Shown: one piece after another, positions 25,585 through 33,988 of the stretch | Layout: the number at the start of each line of letters is the position of its first letter | How positions within the stretch are numbered: the stretch's first letter is position 1 | DNA from: Streptomyces sp. 378 | GTDB taxonomy: Bacteria; Actinomycetota; Actinomycetes; Streptomycetales; Streptomycetaceae | Direction of reading: 5' to 3' | Length of the DNA: 64,000 nucleotides | NCBI RefSeq assembly: GCF_030124145.1 | Contig: NZ_JASKMS010000012.1 | Location: 124,001-188,000 of the forward strand | Position numbers and translations under genes: made by a program | Notes under the pieces: generated by a model | The model's input: only the letters and a program-made list of their open reading frames with translations | Databases searched by the model: none | What the model was told of the DNA's origin: nothing

Positions 25585-26208
25585 CTACGGCACCTCCCCC
25601 TCGCACGGCACATTGAGTGAGAGGAGTGCGGCGCGACCGTCGGGGTTCATGCGCAGTTCGCTGATCGCCGCGTTCCGCAACCGCGGGAGCACCCTGCGGT
25701 ACTCGCTCAGCGGGATGGACAGCAGGGTGCACAGCACCAGCCGCAGCAGGGTGTTGTGGGCGACGACCATGACGCGTTCGCCCGGGTGGGCGGCGGCGAC
25801 GTCCCGCAGGGCGCGCACTCCGCGGGCCGCCGCGGCCAGGGGGTCCTCGGCGCCGGGGAAGGAGTGCTCCACCGGGTCGGCCCGGTAGGCCGCGGCCCAC
25901 TCCGGGTCCTCGGCCTCGAACTCGGCGAGCGTACGGCCTTCGAGCACACCGAAGTCGCACTCCCTCAGGTGGGGTTCGCTCTGTGCGGTGAGGCCGAGGG
26001 CGCGGCAGGCGGGTTCGGCGGTGGCGACGGCCCGGGACAGCGGGGACGTCCAGATCGCGTCGACGGGGTGGGCGGCGGCCCACCGGCCCAGGGCCTCGGC
26101 CTGGGCGCGGCCGGTGTCGGTGAGGTCGATGTCGCTGATGCCGGCGTAGCGGTTCTCCGCGTGCCAGACGGTCTGTCCGTGACGGACCAGCAGGAGGGTC
26201 GTACTCAT
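25585..26208 (-). CDS. Histidine phosphatase (phosphoglycerate mutase-like)
   Basis: 207 residues. LLVRHGQTVWHAENRYAG is the RHG phosphohistidine motif; LSRAVATAEPACRAL, the proton-donor region LRECDFGVLEGRTLAEFE and VMVVAHNTLLRLVLC complete the active site. Such proteins dephosphorylate small phosphomonoesters, including sugar phosphates. Its ATG overlaps the TGA of the upstream FGGY kinase (ATGA), and no independent ribosome site is seen, so translation is coupled. A kinase and a phosphatase made as one unit is unusual and suggests control of a phosphosugar level. Confidence 0.9.
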   Translation of the reverse strand: MSTTLLLVRHGQTVWHAENRYAGISDIDLTDTGRAQAEALGRWAAAHPVDAIWTSPLSRAVATAEPACRALGLTAQSEPHLRECDFGVLEGRTLAEFEAEDPEWAAAYRADPVEHSFPGAEDPLAAAARGVRALRDVAAAHPGERVMVVAHNTLLRLVLCTLLSIPLSEYRRVLPRLRNAAISELRMNPDGRAALLSLNVPCEGEVP

Positions 26209-27677
26209 GATGCGGAAGTATCCCGGCTCAGGCGACGGTGCGCGTGCGCGGCGACCGGGGCGGGCAGCCAGCCGCGCTCCCGCAGGGCGTCGACGAGACG
26301 CGCGTAGGGCTCGGCGAAGGCGGCCGTGCGGTCGGGGCGGGGTTCCAGGACGGTCCGGACCCGGACCATGCGCTCGGCGACGTCCGCGAGCGCACCGGAG
26401 CCCGACGCCCCGTACGCGGCCAGGGCCGCCATGCCCAGGGCCGGTTCCGTCTGCTCGGGGACGCGGGCCGGGCGGCCCAGGATGTCGGCGCGCAGTTGGT
26501 TCCAGTACGGGCTGCGGGCGCCGCCGCCCGTGAAGGTGAGCGGGCCGTCGAGGGGGGCGCCGAGGTGGTGGAGGTAGTCCAGGCACAGGCGTTCGACGAA
26601 GCCGACGCCCTGGAGCAGCGCGGCCCACAGGTCGGCCGCGCCCGCCGGGTCACCGAGGACGAACGCGGTCGCCTCCGGCGCACGGAACGGGAACCGCTCC
26701 CCCGGTGACACCAGGGGGTAGGCGAGGGCGCCCGACGGTGCGAACGCCATGGCGGGCACGTCCATCTCGGCCGGGTCGGCCTCGGGGAAGTGCGCCGCGA
26801 GCGCCCCGGCGCCGACGCTCGACGCTCCGCCGGGCAGCCAGGTGCCGTCCGGGGCGCGGTGGTTGTAGACCACGCCGGTGGGATCGCGGACCGGGTCGCG
26901 GGCGGCGCCCTTCAGCACGAGCGTGGTGCCGAGCACGGAGTTCCACGAGCCGGGCCGCAGCGCGCCCGACGCGATCTGGGCCGCGCAGCCGTCCGTCATC
27001 CCCGCGAACACCGGGGTGCCGGCGGGGATGCCGGTGGCGTCGGCGGCGGCCGGGCAGACCTCACCGAGGCGCGTGCCCGGGCGGACCACGCCGGGGAACA
27101 CGCTGTCGGGGACGCCCAGTTCGGCCAGGACGGCCTCCGGCCAGCGGTCGCCCTCCAGGTCGTAGCCCGTCTTCAGGGCATGGCTGGAATCGGCAGGGGG
27201 CGACCCGCCCGTGAGCCGGGAGACGATCAGGTCGGGCTGGTGCGTCAGGCGCAGCGAGCTGCCTCCGTACTGCCCCAGCAGCCACAGGGCCTTCGGCAGC
27301 GCCCAGGTGTCCTGGACCGCGAGCCCCGCCCGCCGGGCCCGCGCCGCCTCCCCCGTCGCCCGCCCGTCGTCGTACATCAGGGCGGGGCTCACGGGACGGC
27401 CCGAGTGGTCCGTCAGCAGGACCGTGCCGGACGTGCCGCACACCGCGAGGCCGCCGACCGGCGGGCCCGGGGGCGCGGCGGCGAGGGCCGCTCGGGACGC
27501 CGTGCACAGCGCCGCCCACCACCGCAGCGGGTCCTGCTCGTGCCGGACGCCGTCGCGCCGCCCGGTCAGCGGGGCCGAGCCGCTGCCCAGGACCGTGCCG
27601 TCGGCGGTGACGAGCAGCACGCGGACGCTCTGTGTGCCCAGGTCGACGCCCAGCCAGCCCGCGCCCTCGTCCACCAT
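26205..27677 (-). CDS. FGGY-family carbohydrate kinase, xylulokinase-like
   Basis: 490 residues. N-terminal WLGVDLGTQSVRVLLVTADG (phosphate-1), catalytic Asp in FAGMTDGCAAQIASG, adenosine loop TFTGGGARSPYWNQLRADILGRP. Two actin-like domains of normal total length. It phosphorylates a ketose or polyol; the exact sugar is not deducible. The ATG at 27677 follows GGGAGGTTCCGG. It is divergent from the ABC sugar transporter at 27834, with a palindromic candidate operator between them, and is the first gene of a two-gene unit with the phosphatase. Confidence 0.9.
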   Translation of the reverse strand: MVDEGAGWLGVDLGTQSVRVLLVTADGTVLGSGSAPLTGRRDGVRHEQDPLRWWAALCTASRAALAAAPPGPPVGGLAVCGTSGTVLLTDHSGRPVSPALMYDDGRATGEAARARRAGLAVQDTWALPKALWLLGQYGGSSLRLTHQPDLIVSRLTGGSPPADSSHALKTGYDLEGDRWPEAVLAELGVPDSVFPGVVRPGTRLGEVCPAAADATGIPAGTPVFAGMTDGCAAQIASGALRPGSWNSVLGTTLVLKGAARDPVRDPTGVVYNHRAPDGTWLPGGASSVGAGALAAHFPEADPAEMDVPAMAFAPSGALAYPLVSPGERFPFRAPEATAFVLGDPAGAADLWAALLQGVGFVERLCLDYLHHLGAPLDGPLTFTGGGARSPYWNQLRADILGRPARVPEQTEPALGMAALAAYGASGSGALADVAERMVRVRTVLEPRPDRTAAFAEPYARLVDALRERGWLPAPVAAHAHRRLSRDTSAS

Positions 27678-27789
27678 CCGGAACCTCCCACACCGTCGCA
27701 GCCGGATCTGTGAACTTCTCACTGTGCCCCGATATTTTCCCGTGCGCGAGGGATTGACGCCCAACTTCGGCCGTTCCACCCTCTGTTAA

Positions 27790-27801
27790 CGAGTCGACTC
27801 G
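27790..27801. promoter_or_regulatory. Candidate operator in the divergent kinase/transporter promoter
   Basis: CGAGTCGACTCG is a perfect 12-bp palindrome preceded by GTTAA, 33 bp before the binding-protein start. A site for the DeoR regulator encoded in the same operon would fit. This rests on symmetry and position only. Confidence 0.4.
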
Positions 27802-27833
27802 ACGTGTTGCCCCAGCTCCACGCGGAGGTATGG

Positions 27834-29255
27834 ATGGACACGCACGTGCACGACCGCCGGCGCTTCCTCGCCCTCGCCGCCGCAGCGGCGGCGGCCCCGC
27901 TGCTCACGGCCTGCGGCGCCGGTTTCGGCGGGAACGACGACAAGAGCGACGGGTCCGCTGCGGACGACGTCACCGGTTCCTTCGACTGGAAGCGGGAGCA
28001 GGGCACCACCGTCAAGGCCCTGCTCAACAAGCACCCCTACACGGACGCCCTCATCGCCGACCTGAAGTCGTTCACGGCGAAGACCGGCATCGAGGTCGAG
28101 TACGACGTCTTCCCCGAGGACAACTACTTCGACAAGCTCACCGTGGACCTGTCCAGCGGGCGTGCCTCCTACGACGTCTTCATGCTCGGCGCGTACATGG
28201 TGTGGCAGTACGGGCCGCCGGGCTGGCTGGAGGACCTCGGTCCCTGGATGCGCAACTCCTCGGCCACGGGCGCCGAATGGGACCAGGCGGACTTCTTCCC
28301 GAACCTGCTCCAGGCCGACCGGTGGTCGCTGAAGGCGGGCGCGCCGCTGGGCCAGGGCGGGCAGTACGCCCTGCCGTGGGGCTGGGAGACCAACGTCGTC
28401 GCCTACAACACCGAGGTGTTCGGGAAGCTGGGGCTGAAGCCGGCCGAGACCTTCGACGAACTGGCCGAACTCGCCGGGACCATCAAGCGGAAGGCGCCGG
28501 GTGCCGGTTTCGACGGGATGTACGGGATCGCCGTACGCGGGTCCAGGAGCTGGGCGACGATCCACCCGGGCTTCATGACCATGTACGCCCGCAACGGGCT
28601 GAAGGACTTCACGGTCGACGGCGGGAAGCTCACACCCGCGATGAACAGCCCCGAGGCGGTGGCCTTCACCGAGGAGTGGGCGCGGATGGTGAAGCGGGGC
28701 GGGCCGCCGTCCTGGACCTCGTACACCTGGTACCAGTGCTCCAGCGACCTCGGAGCGAAGAAGGCCGCGATGCTCTTCGACGCCGACACGGCCGCCTACT
28801 TCCAGGCGGTGAAGGGCGCGAGCCCCGCCTCCGGGAAGATCGCCTTCCACCCCGGGCCGAAGGGACCGGACGGGTCGCTCGCCACCAACATGTGGATCTG
28901 GTCGCTCGGCATGAACGCCAAGAGCAGGAAGAAGAGCGCCGGTTGGCTGTTCCTCCAGTGGGCGACGGGCAAGGAGCACCTGCGCAGGAGCGCGATCACC
29001 CACAACCACATCGACCCGGTGCGCAAGTCGGTCGCCGACGACGCCGCGTACAAGGACAAGATGCGGCATCTGCCGGGCTTCCTGGAGACCTTCGAGACGG
29101 TCGTCGACCAGACGAAGATCCAGTTCACCCCGCAGGCGCAGTTCTTCGACGCGACGACCAGCTGGGCGGCGGCCCTCCAGGAGATCTACGGCGGCCAGGG
29201 CGCGCAGTCCGTGCTGGACGGGCTGGCGGACGACCTCGCCGGCAAGGTGGGCTAG
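27834..29255 (+). CDS. ABC sugar-binding lipoprotein
   Basis: 473 residues, extracellular solute-binding protein of the carbohydrate (CUT1) class. The N-terminus DRRRFLALAAAAAAAPLLTACG shows twin arginines, a hydrophobic core and a lipobox LTAC, so Tat export followed by lipid anchoring is likely. YDVFMLGAYMVWQYGPPGWLEDL and GWLFLQWATGKEHL are typical of extracellular sugar-binding proteins. GGAGGTATGG precedes the ATG at 27834. It starts the eight-gene run and delivers substrate to the permeases at 29258 and 30133. Confidence 0.92.
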   Translation: MDTHVHDRRRFLALAAAAAAAPLLTACGAGFGGNDDKSDGSAADDVTGSFDWKREQGTTVKALLNKHPYTDALIADLKSFTAKTGIEVEYDVFPEDNYFDKLTVDLSSGRASYDVFMLGAYMVWQYGPPGWLEDLGPWMRNSSATGAEWDQADFFPNLLQADRWSLKAGAPLGQGGQYALPWGWETNVVAYNTEVFGKLGLKPAETFDELAELAGTIKRKAPGAGFDGMYGIAVRGSRSWATIHPGFMTMYARNGLKDFTVDGGKLTPAMNSPEAVAFTEEWARMVKRGGPPSWTSYTWYQCSSDLGAKKAAMLFDADTAAYFQAVKGASPASGKIAFHPGPKGPDGSLATNMWIWSLGMNAKSRKKSAGWLFLQWATGKEHLRRSAITHNHIDPVRKSVADDAAYKDKMRHLPGFLETFETVVDQTKIQFTPQAQFFDATTSWAAALQEIYGGQGAQSVLDGLADDLAGKVG

Positions 29256-29257
29256 CC

Positions 29258-30136
29258 GTGCGGCTCGCGCTGCGCCCGTACTTCCTGATCGTCCCGGCCC
29301 TGCTGCTCACCTGCGGGATCCTCTATCCCTTCGGGCTCGGGCTGTACTACACGCTGTTCGACTTCTCGGCGAGCAAACCGCAGCCGGACATGGTGGGGTT
29401 CGAGAACTACCGGGCCGTCTTCACGCAGGAGGCGTTCTGGAACTCGGCGTGGGTGACGGTGCTGTACGCCGTCGGGGCAGCGCTCGCGGAGACCGTCCTC
29501 GGGGTGGCCGTCGCCCTGCTGCTGCACCGCTCGACCCTGGTGGGCCGGGTCCTGGAGAAGATCCTCATCCTGCCGCTGATGATCGCCCCGGTGATCGCGG
29601 CGATCATCTGGAAGCTGATGCTCCAGCCGTCCGTGGGGGTCGTGAACCACCTGCTGCGGCCCTTCGGGCTGGGCGGGGTGCAGTGGACCGACACCCCCAC
29701 GGGTGCCCTCCTGTCGTCGATCGCCGTGGACGTGTGGGTCTACACCCCGTTCGTGGCGATCCTCGCCCTCGCCGGTCTGCGGTCGCTGCCCACCTCCCCG
29801 TTCGAGGCGGCGGCCGTGGACGGCGCGGGGTGGTGGTACACCTTCCGGCGGCTGACCCTGCCGATGCTGTGGCCGTACGTGCTGGTCGCGGTGATCTTCC
29901 GGTTCATGGACTCGCTGAAGGTGTTCGACATCATCTACGCCCTGACCGAGGGCGGGCCGGGCGACTCGACGGTCGTCCTGCAGATCCGGGCGTACCTGGA
30001 GGCCATCCGCTTCCAGCGCTACTCCTTCGGGATCTCCTACACGATCGTGCTGTGGGCCGTGGTGTACCTGGCCGCGATGGTGCTGGTGAAGCACCTGGGG
30101 AAGATCCAGCGGAAGGCCGCGGAGGTCACCACATGA
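29258..30136 (+). CDS. ABC sugar transporter permease, MalF-type
   Basis: 292 residues, six helices. PYFLIVPALLLTCGILYPFGLGLYYTL begins the protein. The cytoplasmic EAA loop (PFEAAAVDGAGWWYTFRRLTLPML) couples to the ATPase. GTG at 29258, two bases after the stop of the binding protein, so translation is coupled. The stop overlaps the next permease by ATGA. Confidence 0.93.
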   Translation: MRLALRPYFLIVPALLLTCGILYPFGLGLYYTLFDFSASKPQPDMVGFENYRAVFTQEAFWNSAWVTVLYAVGAALAETVLGVAVALLLHRSTLVGRVLEKILILPLMIAPVIAAIIWKLMLQPSVGVVNHLLRPFGLGGVQWTDTPTGALLSSIAVDVWVYTPFVAILALAGLRSLPTSPFEAAAVDGAGWWYTFRRLTLPMLWPYVLVAVIFRFMDSLKVFDIIYALTEGGPGDSTVVLQIRAYLEAIRFQRYSFGISYTIVLWAVVYLAAMVLVKHLGKIQRKAAEVTT

Positions 30137-30957
30137 GGAAACGCGCCCTGGGGTGGCTCGGCGACGCCGCCCTCGTCCTCTACTTCGTCTTCGCGCTGTT
30201 CCCGGTCGCCTGGATGGTGATCCTGTCGCTGAAACCGGCTGACCAGCTCTTCTCCACCTACTTCTCCTTCTCCCCGACCCTCGACGGCTACCGGACGGTC
30301 CTCGGCGACAGCGAGGGCATCCCGTTCGTGCGGTACTTCGTCAACAGCCTGGTGGTGTCGGTGGGGGCGGTGGTGCTGTCGCTGGTGGTGGGGCTGCCGG
30401 CCGCGTACGCCTCGGCGCGGTGGCGGTTCAAGGGGTCGGAGAACCTGATGTTCACCCTGCTGTCGTTCCGATTCGCACCCGAACTGACCGTTATCATCCC
30501 GCTGTTCGTGCTGTACCAGAAGCTCGGTCTGTTCGACACGTACGTCGGCATGGTGTGGGTGCTGCAACTGGTGACGCTGCCGCTGATCGTGTGGATCATG
30601 CGGTCCTACTTCGCCGACCTCACCCCCGAGCTGGAACAGGCCGCCCTGCTGGACGGCTACACCCGCAAGCAGGCCTTCTTCAAGGTGGCGCTGCCGCTGG
30701 TCAAGCCGGGCATCGCGGCCGTGTCGCTGCTGGCGTTCATCTTCGCCTGGAACAACTTCGTCTTCCCGCTGATCCTCACCTCCAACGAGGCCCAGACGGT
30801 GACCGTCGGCGCGCTGTCCTTCCTCGGCGGCGACCGGCCCAAGTACAACCTGACGGCCGCCGCCGCGCTGGTGTCCGTCGTCCCGCCGCTGCTGCTGGCG
30901 CTGACGATCCAGCGGTATCTGGTGCGGGGCCTGTCGTTCGGGGCGGTGAAGTCGTGA
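30133..30957 (+). CDS. ABC sugar transporter permease, MalG-type
   Basis: 274 residues, six helices. The EAA loop reads ELEQAALLDGYTRKQAFFKVALPLVKPGIAA. FAWNNFVFPLILTSNEAQTVTVGALSF is a typical MalG-type end region. The ATG overlaps the stop of the preceding permease, and its stop overlaps the GTG of the first ATPase gene. Partner of the permease at 29258. Confidence 0.93.
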   Translation: MRKRALGWLGDAALVLYFVFALFPVAWMVILSLKPADQLFSTYFSFSPTLDGYRTVLGDSEGIPFVRYFVNSLVVSVGAVVLSLVVGLPAAYASARWRFKGSENLMFTLLSFRFAPELTVIIPLFVLYQKLGLFDTYVGMVWVLQLVTLPLIVWIMRSYFADLTPELEQAALLDGYTRKQAFFKVALPLVKPGIAAVSLLAFIFAWNNFVFPLILTSNEAQTVTVGALSFLGGDRPKYNLTAAAALVSVVPPLLLALTIQRYLVRGLSFGAVKS

Positions 30958-32042
30958 TCCGGCTGAGTGGGATACGGAAGGCGTACGGGAGGACCGTCGC
31001 GCTCGACGGACTCGAACTGGACGTGCGGGAGGGCGAGTTCTTCTGCCTGCTCGGGCCCTCGGGCGCGGGCAAGACGACCACGCTCAAGACCGTCGCGGGG
31101 CTCGAACAGCCCGACGCGGGCACGGTCGTGCTCGACGGCGAGGACATGCGCGGCGTCGAGCCCTACGACCGGGGTGTGGCGATGTGCTTCGAGAGCTACG
31201 CCCTCTACCCGCACCGCTCCGCCTACGACAACCTGGCCTCGCCCCTGCGCTCGCCCCGGTACCGGCTGCCCGCCGCCGAGGCCCGGCAGCGGATCGGCGC
31301 GATCGCCGAACTGCTGGGCATCTCGGGGCTGCTGGACCGGCCGGTGGGCCGGCTGTCCAACGGGCAGCGGCAGCGGGTCGCCCTCGGCCGGGTGCTGGTC
31401 CGCCCGGCGCGGGCGTTCCTGCTCGACGAGCCGCTCTCCCACCTCGACGCCAAACTCCGCCAGCAGATGCGGGCCGAGCTGAAGGCGATCGGGGCCGTGC
31501 AGCGCACCACCACCCTCTACGTCACCCACGACTCGGTCGAGGCGCTCGCCCTCGGCGACCGGATCGGGGTCGTCCGGGAGGGCCGGATGGTGCAGACCGG
31601 CACCCGGGAGGAGATCTGGTACCAGCCGTTCGACACCGAGGTCGCGCGGGCTTTCGGCCGGCCCCGGATCAATCTGCTGCCGGGGGTGGTGACGCGGAGC
31701 GGGGTGCGGTCGGACGGCGGGGTCGAGCTGCCGGTCCGCGCGCGGGCCGCGCCCGGCACGGACGTCCTGGTCGGTCTGCGGCCCCGGGACCTCGCCCTGC
31801 GCGGCGAGGGCCACGAGCTGACCGGGACGGTGTACGTCACCGAGGTGCTCGGCCGGTCCGTGGAGGTCACCGTCCGGCTCGGGACCGGGAACCAGCGGGT
31901 GTCGCTGGTGGCGGCCCGGGCGGACGCGGCGCGCCTTCGTCCGGACGATCCGGTACGGCTCGTGGTCCGGCCTGAGAACCTGCTGCTGTTCGAGGCCGAC
32001 CGGCCGGAGCGACCGGGACGACGGATAGAGACGCAGCCATGA
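30954..32042 (+). CDS. ABC sugar transporter ATPase 1 (MalK/UgpC-like)
   Basis: 362 residues. Walker A GPSGAGKTT, signature LSNGQRQRVALGRVL, Walker B AFLLDEPLSHLDA, H-loop YVTHDSVEALAL, then a C-terminal TOBE/regulatory domain (PGTDVLVGLRPRDLAL). The Q-loop position reads CFESYALYP, with Glu where MalK-type proteins have Gln (codon 31191-31193). GTG start overlaps the permease stop by four bases. With the second, different ATPase at 32909, the motor is probably a heterodimer. Confidence 0.92.
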   Translation: MIRLSGIRKAYGRTVALDGLELDVREGEFFCLLGPSGAGKTTTLKTVAGLEQPDAGTVVLDGEDMRGVEPYDRGVAMCFESYALYPHRSAYDNLASPLRSPRYRLPAAEARQRIGAIAELLGISGLLDRPVGRLSNGQRQRVALGRVLVRPARAFLLDEPLSHLDAKLRQQMRAELKAIGAVQRTTTLYVTHDSVEALALGDRIGVVREGRMVQTGTREEIWYQPFDTEVARAFGRPRINLLPGVVTRSGVRSDGGVELPVRARAAPGTDVLVGLRPRDLALRGEGHELTGTVYVTEVLGRSVEVTVRLGTGNQRVSLVAARADAARLRPDDPVRLVVRPENLLLFEADRPERPGRRIETQP

Positions 32043-32851
32043 GCAGCAACAGCAGTGGTGGACAGCAGGGGCCCGCGGCGCGGCAGGCCGCCATGGCCGA
32101 GCAGGTGCTGGCCGACGGCTCGGCGACGGCGGCGGAGCTCGCCGAGCGGTTCGGGGTGAGCCTGATGACCATCCACCGGGACCTCGACGAGCTCGAACGG
32201 CAGGGCATCGTCAGGAAGTTCCGGGGCGGGGTGACCGCGCAGCCGTCGGGGGTCTTCGAGTCGAACGTGCAGTACCGGCTGAAGAGCATGCGGGCCGAGA
32301 AGGCCGCCGTCGCCGAGCACGCGTTGCGGATGGTGGAACCCGGGATGGCGATCCTGCTGGACGACTCCACGTCCACCCTGGAGATAGCGAGACGGCTGCG
32401 CACGGCCGAGGTCACCCCGCTGACGGTCGTCACCAACTTCCTGGAGGCGATCAATCTCCTCTCCGACCAGCGGGGCATCCATCTGATGGCGCTGGGCGGC
32501 GACTACGACCCGCTGCACTCCTCGTTCCTCGGGGTGTCGTGCGTGGAGGCGGTCGAGCAGCTCCGGGTGGACGTGTGCTTCGCGTCGACGTCGGCCGTGC
32601 ACCGGGGTTACGCGTACCACCAGGAGCAGCACATCGTGTCCGTGAAGCGGGCGATGCTCGACGCGGCGGCCCGCAACGTCCTGCTGATCGACCACACCAA
32701 GCTCGGCCGGGTCGCCCTGCACCGGGTCGTCCCGCTGTCCCGCTTCGACACGGTCCTCGTGGACGGCGGGGCGTCACCGGAGGCACTGCGGGATCTGGAC
32801 GAGCACAAGGTCCGTTACGAGGTCTGCGCGATGCCCGTGAGCGAGCCGTAG
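32039..32851 (+). CDS. DeoR-family transcriptional regulator
   Basis: 270 residues. The N-terminal winged helix (SATAAELAERFGVSLMTIHRDLDELERQGIVRKFRGG) is the DeoR DNA-binding motif. The C-terminal sugar-phosphate isomerase-like sensor contains DDSTSTLEIARRL, LGGDYDPLHSSFLG and VLLIDHTKLGR. Such regulators are released from DNA by a phosphorylated sugar. The gene sits inside the transport operon between the two ATPases and overlaps ATPase 1 by ATGA. It probably controls this operon and the divergent kinase. Confidence 0.92.
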   Translation: MSSNSSGGQQGPAARQAAMAEQVLADGSATAAELAERFGVSLMTIHRDLDELERQGIVRKFRGGVTAQPSGVFESNVQYRLKSMRAEKAAVAEHALRMVEPGMAILLDDSTSTLEIARRLRTAEVTPLTVVTNFLEAINLLSDQRGIHLMALGGDYDPLHSSFLGVSCVEAVEQLRVDVCFASTSAVHRGYAYHQEQHIVSVKRAMLDAAARNVLLIDHTKLGRVALHRVVPLSRFDTVLVDGGASPEALRDLDEHKVRYEVCAMPVSEP

Positions 32852-32908
32852 AGGGCCCGCCGGTGCCTCGGAACCTGGAGGCGAACGAGCCAAGGAGAGG
32901 GGACGGTC

Positions 32909-33988
32909 ATGACGGGACTGGAGTTACGTGAGCTGAGGAAGACCTACCGGTCCCGGGGGCGGCCTCCGGTGGAGGCCGTGCGCGGGATCGACCTGGCCCT
33001 GCGGTCCGGGGAACTGCTCGGGCTGCTCGGTCCGTCCGGGTGCGGCAAGTCGACGACCCTGCGGATGATCGCCGGGCTGGAGTCCGTCACCGGCGGAGAC
33101 ATCCTGGTCGGTGGGGCGTCGGTCGTCGAACGGCCCGCACAGCGGCGGAACATCGGCGTGGCGTTCGAGAACTACGCGCTGTATCCGCCGCTGTCGGTCG
33201 CGGAGAACCTGGCGTTCGGCCTGAAGGCCCGCAAGAGGGCCGACCGCGGGGACGTCGGCCGCAAGGTGAAGGAGATCGCCGAGCGGGTCGGTCTGACCGG
33301 GCTCCTCGACGCCCGCCCGGCCGGCCTGTCCAGCGGCCAGAAGCAGCGCGTGTCGCTGGCCCGGGCCCTGATCCGCGAGCCCGACGTGCTGCTCCTCGAC
33401 GAACCCCTCTCCCACCTGGACGCGGCCCAGCGCGACACCACCCGCCGTGAACTGAAGCGCATCCAGCAGGACTTGGGCCACACCACGATCCTGGTCACCC
33501 ACGACCAGGAGGAGGCCCTCTCCCTGGCCGACCGGATCGCCGTGATGCACGACGGCGTCATCCGGCAGCTCGGCACCCCGTACGAGATCTATGACAGCCC
33601 GGCCGACGTGTTCGTCGCGGACTTCGTCGGCGAACCCGCGATCACCCTGCTGCCCGGCATCGCCGACGGCGACGGGCGGGCCCGGCTCTCCGGCGCGGTG
33701 CGCCTCGTGCTGCCCGTGCCGGTGGAACGGGGCCGTGAGGTGGTGGTCGGCATCCGCCCCGAGGACGTCCGGCTGACCGCCGAGGGCGGCCTGCCCGCCC
33801 GGGTCGTCGCCCACGAACCGCTCCTGGAGTCGGGTCTGGCGACCCTCGCCCTGGACGGGGTCGAGCGGCATCTGGTCGTCCTCACCGGCCCCGAGGTGCG
33901 GCTCGCCCACGACGAACGGGTCCGGGTCGCCGCCGACCCCGAGCACACCCATGTCTTCGACGCCGAGACAGGAGATGCCCTGCGATGA
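32909..33988 (+). CDS. ABC sugar transporter ATPase 2 (MalK/UgpC-like)
   Basis: 359 residues. Walker A GPSGCGKSTT, signature LSSGQKQRVSLARAL, Walker B VLLLDEPLSHLDA, H-loop LVTHDQEEALSL, TOBE domain with VVVGIRPEDVRL. As in ATPase 1, the Q-loop position is Glu (VAFENYALYP, codon 33167-33169). AAGGAGAGGGGACGGTC precedes the ATG. The stop overlaps the dehydrogenase ATG. Sequence differs enough from ATPase 1 that this is not a recent duplication. Confidence 0.92.
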   Translation: MTGLELRELRKTYRSRGRPPVEAVRGIDLALRSGELLGLLGPSGCGKSTTLRMIAGLESVTGGDILVGGASVVERPAQRRNIGVAFENYALYPPLSVAENLAFGLKARKRADRGDVGRKVKEIAERVGLTGLLDARPAGLSSGQKQRVSLARALIREPDVLLLDEPLSHLDAAQRDTTRRELKRIQQDLGHTTILVTHDQEEALSLADRIAVMHDGVIRQLGTPYEIYDSPADVFVADFVGEPAITLLPGIADGDGRARLSGAVRLVLPVPVERGREVVVGIRPEDVRLTAEGGLPARVVAHEPLLESGLATLALDGVERHLVVLTGPEVRLAHDERVRVAADPEHTHVFDAETGDALR

